From Silene latifolia (taxonomy: Eukaryota > Streptophyta > Magnoliopsida > Caryophyllales > Caryophyllaceae): a stretch of DNA of 64,000 nucleotides. A program made the translations under genes and the position numbers. The stretch spans positions 439,950,311 through 440,014,310 of the forward strand of contig NC_133538.1 in assembly GCF_048544455.1 (NCBI RefSeq), in the 5' to 3' direction. The first letter of the stretch is position 1. The number at the start of each line of letters is the position of its first letter. Under the pieces are notes generated by a model, which did no database searches, was not told the DNA's origin, and saw only the letters and a program-made list of their open reading frames with translations. Below are positions 58,083-64,000 of this stretch, piece by piece.

Positions 58083-58240
58083 TGGTCCAAACCAAAAGCA
58101 GGAGCCCTCCCCTCGTCCATCGTCTCTGGACGGACCGCAAAATAAAAGAAAACACAAAAAACACCCGTACCTCCAAGATGAGGCCCAGACTAACCAAAGC
58201 AGGAGCACTCCCCTCGTCCATAATCTCTGGACGGACCGCG
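58083..58240 (-). repeat. Tandem duplication within the PMD gene
   Basis: A block with GGACGGACCGC and CTCCCCTCGTCCAT occurs twice, at about 58083-58139 and 58186-58240, about 102 bp apart. The two copies differ at few positions. The outer copy covers the end of the PMD-containing exon, which places a second, partial copy of exon end plus splice donor in the next intron. Confidence 0.8.
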
Positions 58241-59337
58241 GCGTGTAGGTAGGCAGTGAACCGGGAAAAAGTAGGCGTCACCCAGTCGTATTGACCCAAG
58301 GTGTCCAAGAAGCAAGGGAAATACTTTATTCGACAAGCGCTTACCCTTGTCACCAAAGTACCTAATACCCAGGAAGTACCAGAACCACAACCGCGCCTCC
58401 TCCGTGTCAGCCTGAGCCTGAGCCTCGGGACTCGCTAACGGTATTGAAACGAACCCAACAACCCTCACTTTGAAGTGACTCTCACGTAAGAGTTCACAAT
58501 CAAGAAAGGGGTCACGTCGGTCGGCGGAGGTAGAACATTGTCTATCAAACCCGTGATCACGACTGAAGACACTCTCTTCGGTGTCTATGGAAACTCGAAA
58601 GGTGTCTCGCCACAAGGAAGACCCGACACCATAGCAAAATCCTCTAAGGTGATGTCGATCTCCCCAAACTACATGAGGAATGACGTCGTCGTGTCGCAGA
58701 AACGATCCAACATAGCGCGGATCAAACACAGGTTCGGCCTAATTGAAGACTCATGAATCTCGCGCCAAGCAACAACAAGTGGGCCCATGGCCGACCTCTT
58801 TATCAACGCCCTCGAACCCGCTCATAGGACGTCATAGAAACCCATGCAAGTCAAGAAAGCCGAGAACGTCCTCATGGTAGCCACCACCTGAATTTAAAAA
58901 TCAAATAGAATTAGGACGCCAATTCAGGCTCAAAACAACAAAACTGACAAAGCCCAGCAAACGGAAAACTCACGAGGCTCTCGTGTGCACGGTAGAAGAC
59001 GTGAGTATCAAGCCGCAAAAGCAACTGGCTACCGTCCTAGCCTGGGGCCCAAGCAGGCGCCTGTAATACCCCGTATATTTTAAGACTTAGTTAAAGGATT
59101 GTCAATGGTAAATGTGAAGGAGTTGCATTTATTAAACGACTTTTATGAATTTAATTTATTAACATATATTTTATGATCATTATTATTACTATTTACCAAT
59201 TTATTCTTTTAATGAGGAAATGTGTTTTGAGACGGGATCCATATTTTACGCTTCGTTGTTATAATAATAATAATAATAATAAATAGATAAACTTTACTGA
59301 AATAATACTACCTTACTACTATATATATATATAGGCA

Positions 59338-60597
59338 AGATCCGGTGAGTCCACCTATATTTTTGAGTCTCATGAGTCCAATTATGTATCACACGCTATA
59401 CACAAAAATATCATGAATTAAGCTATTAAAGTAGTAGTAGTGCTATTAATGCTCTTTGCAGCCGATATGTGATCACTTATGTGGCTGTATCCTTTTCTTG
59501 GTAAGTACAAGGTTCTTCCTTGAAAGTTTTACATTTTAACATCAGACAGAAACTAGATAATTTAATGCTTATATATGAGTATCTACATAACCTAGCATCT
59601 TGTAAAACTGACGTTCTGATTTCTAGCCTGATACTTGCCCCTGCTTGTCTTTTACTGAGTTTGTACTCCATATACTCATATTGCTCAACAATCCAGAAGA
59701 TAACCAGTCATTGTACGCGTAAGAGAATTGTTTGTGCTTTTGTCGCTCTCACATAATTTGAACTTCACCTTGCCTCCACATTTCATTTTTTTTTGCTCTA
59801 CGTTTTCTTTAACTTTGGCCTGAATGATCGTCTTAATCTCCATTCTAATGTATGTTATCTCAGAAGAAAAATGTTTCAGAAACAGTTTTGCCGGAGTTCA
59901 GAGACGCCGGAAGGATCAAGAGATGAATTACTTGAAAGGCCTGGTTCCATTATGTCTAAGAGAGTACTCTGTTGTAGTAATAATATCCAAAAACCGAATT
60001 TGGGATTGTGGACGAGCTCTGAATTACACAAAAAACAAGTCATGTGTACTACTACTAGATTCTTTAAAACGTATATGCATATCATTCAGACTAATGTAAA
60101 TGCAATATCGCGGATATTACTTGCTTCATTCATATTCAGTATGAGGGTTGTGGGTCGATGAGAAAGAAAAGAGGCCACTGGAAGCCTTGGGGTCACAACA
60201 TTTGAAGAGAGCATAGGCAAGAGTTGAATCGTGCGAGTGTGTATTGTGTAAATGCGAGCAATTAGCATACATACAATGATGATAAAGGCGGAGTGAAAGG
60301 CATAATTAGGTTCAGCGGTGGGATATTGTATAGTATAACTCGTGATATTGTTTAGTACAACCAGTAATATTATTTATCGTAAGTTGTGATATTGTTTTGT
60401 ATAACTTGTGATACTCATTTACTGATCTCACAAACTCTTATACAATATCACAGGTTATACTAAACAATATCAGCGCTTAGATTTTAAAAATAAAAAAATT
60501 AATTTTTTTTTTTGTAAAAAACGTGATATTTTTGTGTATAACGTGATACATAAGTGGACTCACTGGACTCAAAAAGATAGGGTGGACTGAATCACTT
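59338..60597. mobile_element. DNA transposon with long imperfect TIRs
   Basis: The left end (59338-59393) and the right end (60540-60597, complement) share inverted repeats of about 55 bp, including TTTTTGAGTC, TGAGTCCA and TTATGTATCAC, at roughly 80 percent by eye. Inside the right TIR are repeated GATATTGTTTAGTA-type motifs in both orientations (60320-60475). No transposase is seen. An open segment at 59793-60161 could be captured sequence, but I recognise no protein. A target duplication could not be defined, so the superfamily is open (Mutator-like is one option). Confidence 0.6.
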
Positions 60598-61723
60598 ATT
60601 CACTATTACAACATCACATAAAAGTTAGAGGGAGAGAGAGGAAATTACAAGGGAGATAAAAAGGGAAAAATGAATTGGGCAATCAACTTGGGAATTTTGC
60701 ATCTACTTCCATTGGATTGAATCTTTTACTTCATCACCTAATCATCTAGTTAAATTTGTGATGATTTTATTAAAGAATAAAGTTACATCAATTCTGTAAA
60801 TCTGTAATTTGTCTTAAACGAATTATCAGACCGTTTTAAATTTGTTATCTTAGAAAACGTAAAGAATAGACTTAGGTTATTTTCCAGTCTAGTTTATGCC
60901 TGTAAACTATCGTAGCAATTAGCCTTGTAGAGTTTCTAGAATAAATTCGTTATGAACATGTCGACTCAGAATCCGCGAATGCACTAGTAGTCTAAAGTTT
61001 AGTTCGTAAACCTAATTTATAAATTGAAATTAAGTTGGGTCTTTTGCATACATTAACTTTGAAGTGTCTAGATGATGGTAGGCAATTAGGCATTGGAATT
61101 TCTAGAAAATCATATGTTAAACTTGTTTAATGAATCGATACTTTTTATGCGATGGAATTCATCAGTATTTGTAAATCTTTCAATAAAACATTGATAAGTC
61201 TGGATATTAAGGAAATTCTATTTCACAAGAACTGTAGATATGTGTCTTAGGGTTCCAACCCCACCGGTCTTGCATCGTTTGGATTTTTACTGAATTAATT
61301 AGGAATTTTATAGCGAGACTGAACTGTGTTGTAAAACAGTAGAATTAGAGATTTAGGTTTGAAGTTGACAAAAGGATTAGGACGTGATAGGCATAGGATA
61401 AATGCATGATTAGTTGGTTGGTTATGTAGTAATTGTACATAATTATGTTATGTAGGTTATAGATTTGTAAAAGATCGATATGATTGCTTGTGTGACTCGT
61501 GTGACTCGAAGAGTTGCTATCAGGTAGGATAACTACTCAACTCGTCTTATCTTTGTTGGTTGTGGAATTTATAAAAGTATTGTGAAATTGGATGAGTTAA
61601 TGGATGTGGATTATATATTGTTGGGTTGTTTATTGTTTAATTATTTATATTGGAATTTCGTTTGCATTGGATACCACAGCCTCGCGTCTGAGATGATTTT
61701 TATTATTTGCATGGCGTATAATT

Positions 61724-61831
61724 GAATACCTCAACTTCGGTTGGGATGGTGAATACCTCAACTTCGGTTGGGATGGTGAATACCTCAACTTCGGTTGGGA
61801 TGGTGAATACTTCAACTTCGGTTGGAATGTT
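61724..61831 (+). repeat. Four-copy 27-bp minisatellite in LTR J
   Basis: Four head-to-tail units with the core GAATACCTCAACTTCGGTTG. The first three are nearly identical and the fourth has a few changes. The unit ends GGGATGGT. Confidence 0.95.
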
Positions 61832-62804
61832 GAATACCCCGGGCTAGGGATTGGCGGGATGAACGGGTGCTTCGGGTGATGAGCTCAATTGTATTTGCAT
61901 ATCATATCATATCATGCATTTTCATTTATTTCATCTTGTATTTTTGTTGGCTATTCCTACTCAACCTCGTGGTTGACCGTGTATTCGTGAACACCTGTGA
62001 TGAACCATAATTGGGGAGCAGATTTGATAGGTACTAAAGATTAGCTGACTTAGGATCTTATGTGAATGCGTGAGGACTTGGCGAGTCTACCTAGAAGTCT
62101 AGACGTTATAGATTATTTAATCATAATATTTATTTCCGCTGCGAGTTGTAATTAATTTTATATTAAGTTTTAGTTTGGATAGTTTGTAATAAACATGTAA
62201 TAGCTAAGTTTTATTTAAAGTACTTTGGTTTGTTGTACTTTGTTATTCACTACCTCGGGAAACCGAGATGGTAAGAGTCCTATTTATTTGGGAATGTCTT
62301 GCTAAAGGCTTCTAAATAAATGGAGGTGTTAAAGCGCCACACGCAGGTTCACCCCTCGCCGAACACAAACTCGTCTACTCTAAAAATCCTTGACAAAATT
62401 GTCGTCCGCCTCTTTCTCAACTCTCCCTCTCTTCGCACCGCGAGACTGCACGGTGCGGCGACGACCACTCTCAACAATCCACACGACTCCCTCAAGCTCC
62501 TGTCTGGAGACCCGAGGAGCTCTCCTCTTGGTGTGTGACCCTCCTCCCGGAAGAACCAGCCAAGGACTCCGCCCGAGTCCCTCCGACACCAACAACTACC
62601 CTAGGCTCCAACCAAGCCTCTACTGCTCTCTCAGCACCAACATCCTCAACAACAGGCTCCTCCTCAACAACGTCGTCCACAACTGTCCGGGAGCTCGCCC
62701 CGAGGTACTAACTAGCCCTAACTAAGCCAAAGACACCAAGGTCCTCACAACCTTCTCCTCCTCCTGCGTCCGTGACTCGGGACCAACAGGCCTAGCAGAC
62801 CCTG

Positions 62805-63697
62805 AACACTAACCTGAAGTTAGAACAAAAACAACGACAGTCAAAATTTTGGCATTACAACGGCACAAAATAGGCAAAAGCCAAAAACGGCCAAAACAAA
62901 ATCACCTGCAAATGCTAAACAACGGCAAAACCAACAAGGGCAAACCCGCCTAACCCCATCCAGGAAGATATTTCACAAAAAACAAAGAAAAAAGAACTCA
63001 CAAAAAACTCACAAAAAAAACTCGCCCTTCTTTTCAAGCAAAAGACGAGTCAACAAAGCACCTAAGCCTCCTCGGGGCTAACACAAAGCATGTGAAAGCA
63101 AAATTATACACCTGTCCCAACCGGACACTTTACAAAACTCAAGCAAGGCGATTTTATGCAAAATTAGGCGATGAAAAAGGCCAAATACTCAAAAGCGGCC
63201 ACGACATAGCAACATGACCCGATCACATCCTAATGTGACCTAATTTGTGTTTAGGGAACTTGTCAAAGCAAGAAGGCTCAGTTTGAGCCCAAACAGGCGC
63301 TTATTCCATCAGCATAAAACCGTCTCATAAGGAGAATATACTAAATTTCCACCCCTCGCATACGACAAGGGTATCACATAGCAAAGACGGTCTTCCCCAC
63401 TATAATGAAACCTAGTGAGGTCCACAACTCGAGCAAACAAGCACAACATTGCGAAATGAGACGGTTTACGCGTCATTCGCGTTTTTCGCACATAGGAGAT
63501 AGAAACGGGGACCAAAATGCAAACTAAAAGAACCACCAAACTCCTAAACAGGTTTCAAACCTAATTCAGGAATCAATTGCACACAAAACCGAACAAATAA
63601 AAAACGCCCAATTTGATTTGAAACGAGTTAGGGTTTCGTCCTAATCAAACAACAAAAATGTAAACAAAATCAAGTGGAATCAAGAGGATTTACATAC
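62805..63697 (-). other. First intron of the PMD pseudogene
   Basis: About 890 bp between the ATG exon and exon 2, bounded by a GTATGT donor and a pyrimidine-rich region ending TTCAG. Open frames inside (for example at 63539-63309) are short and unrecognised. A large first intron directly after a tiny coding exon is plausible but unproven. Confidence 0.45.
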
Positions 63698-63710
63698 CTT
63701 CAGATGACAT

Positions 63711-64000
63711 AAGGATTATAGCACAAGTGTAAGCAACGAATAAGATAAAAAATGCCGGTTTGAGAGCTTTTCTTTGATTGTTTGTTGAAGAAGATGACGG
63801 GAATGAGGAGGAGCTGCTTCCCGCGTCTTTTTAAGAAAATAGGGTAAGCCCCCATCTCGCCCCAAAGCTCGCTCCTCTTTGGTGTTACTATATCATTTTA
63901 AGCAAAGTTTTGGGCTTTGGCCCAAGCACACGCACAGTCATCATTTTTCGCAAATACAAAATTTCAAATGACGGAATTAAAAACCGTTATCTTTTGTCAC
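63711..64000 (-). promoter_or_regulatory. Upstream region of the PMD pseudogene
   Basis: On the minus strand this precedes the ATG at 63710. A leader with CTCTCAAACCGGC and TCTTCTTCAACAAACAATC (near 63750-63800) follows a possible TTAAAAAGA box near 63828. No other feature is seen to the window end. Confidence 0.35.

Larger units (their letters stand above)
59062..62333 (+). mobile_element. LTR J, related to element D, with nested TIR element
   Basis: Starts TGTAATACCCC and ends GGAGGTGTTAAA (expected TGTTACA, one change). The TSD GCGCC lies at 59057-59061 and 62334-62338. The right 340 bp are the reverse complement of D's LTR terminus (shared CTCGGGAAACCGAGATGG at 62254-62271, and the CAACCTCGTGGTTGACCGTG block near 61970). 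J is therefore a solo LTR of a D-related family in opposite orientation. Its length exceeds D's LTR by about 2 kb, of which about 1.26 kb is the TIR element at 59338-60597. No element gene is present. Confidence 0.82.
55559..63710 (-). pseudogene. Plant mobile domain (PMD) gene, spliced and interrupted
   Basis: A minus-strand gene read from 63710 to 55559. Exon 1 is a short ATG exon (63710-63698) followed by the donor GTATGT. Exon 2 plausibly starts at 62801 after TTCAG. It carries acidic sequence (VVDDVVEEEPVVEDVGAERA at about 62670), is split by LTR J, and ends at 58974 before the donor GTGAGT. Intron 58973-58888 ends TTCAG. The next exon reads MRTFSAFLTCMGFYDVL and the PMD signature FGEIDITLEDFAMVSGLPCG (about 58669-58610), then EEARLWFWYFLGIRYFGDKG and LGQYDWVTPTFSRFTAYLHA (near 58300-58240). 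It ends at the donor GTACGG at 58170. The last exon (about 55834-55559) is coiled coil ending ESATDYDFL. Stops and frameshifts in several exons show it is dead. PMD proteins are host MAIN-like or transposon-borne; this copy is probably transposon-borne. Solo LTR K also lies inside. Confidence 0.75.

Noticed and set aside
59477..60161. Host gene exon inside the TIR element of J
   Set aside because: I could not recognise any protein family, so capture is listed only as a possibility and not as a gene.

Overview
This window is repeat-dense nuclear DNA of a flowering plant. Every recognisable coding segment belongs to a transposable element: LTR retrotransposons of the Ogre/Tat, Athila and Ty1/copia groups, gag-only and non-coding LTR elements, a CACTA DNA transposon and an L1-type LINE end. 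The primer-binding sites match plant tRNA-Asp and initiator tRNA-Met. I see no intact host gene, tRNA, rRNA or CRISPR array. The Athila/Ogre/CACTA mixture is typical of a large eudicot genome. A Caryophyllales source is a guess from element style only.

The layout is a set of nested insertions that can be taken apart with target-site duplications (TSDs). The oldest layer, F, is a decayed Ogre/Tat element on the + strand. Its gag-protease-RT-RNase H-integrase reading is scattered over 1-1391, 13421-15908 and 47320-50112. F is interrupted first by E, a minus-strand Ty1/copia gag-only element at 1392-13420 with TSD CCTCC. E's right LTR holds D, a minus-strand gag-only element at 7871-13320 with TSD ATTAC. 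F is interrupted again inside its RT by A, a + strand Athila-like element at 15914-47319 with TSD TTTAT.

A itself holds two elements. The first is C, a minus-strand Athila-like element at 17501-36722. C's left LTR holds B, a + strand Athila-like element at 17561-26041 with TSD CTAAA. C's right LTR holds a 5'-truncated LINE at 35904-36588 with a 13-bp TSD. The second is G, a minus-strand non-coding LTR element at 39133-45960 with TSD CATTA. G contains a non-autonomous CACTA element at 39979-41715 with TSD AAC, and this carries a small intact-looking ORF with its own TATA box.

Downstream of F's integrase are F's 3' UTR, a solo LTR H (50989-53035, TSD CCATC) holding a small MITE, and an antisense plant-transposon ORF (53300-54260). 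The rest, 55559-63710, is a minus-strand, intron-containing pseudogene with a plant mobile domain (PMD). It is broken by solo LTR K (56258-57833, TSD TCAAC) and by LTR J (59062-62333, TSD GCGCC), which itself carries a TIR DNA element.

Main points: all three Athila-like elements (A, B, C) encode at most gag and protease and lack RT, RNase H and integrase, so they would depend on pol supplied in trans. Each Athila family carries its own clusters of a short palindrome (cores TCGATCGA, CTCGATCGAG, or an AGACGAGCGTCT-like motif). These clusters recur at equivalent places: in the LTR, in the gag-protease linker and in the 3' region. I have no explanation for this distribution, and it is the observation I would follow up first.
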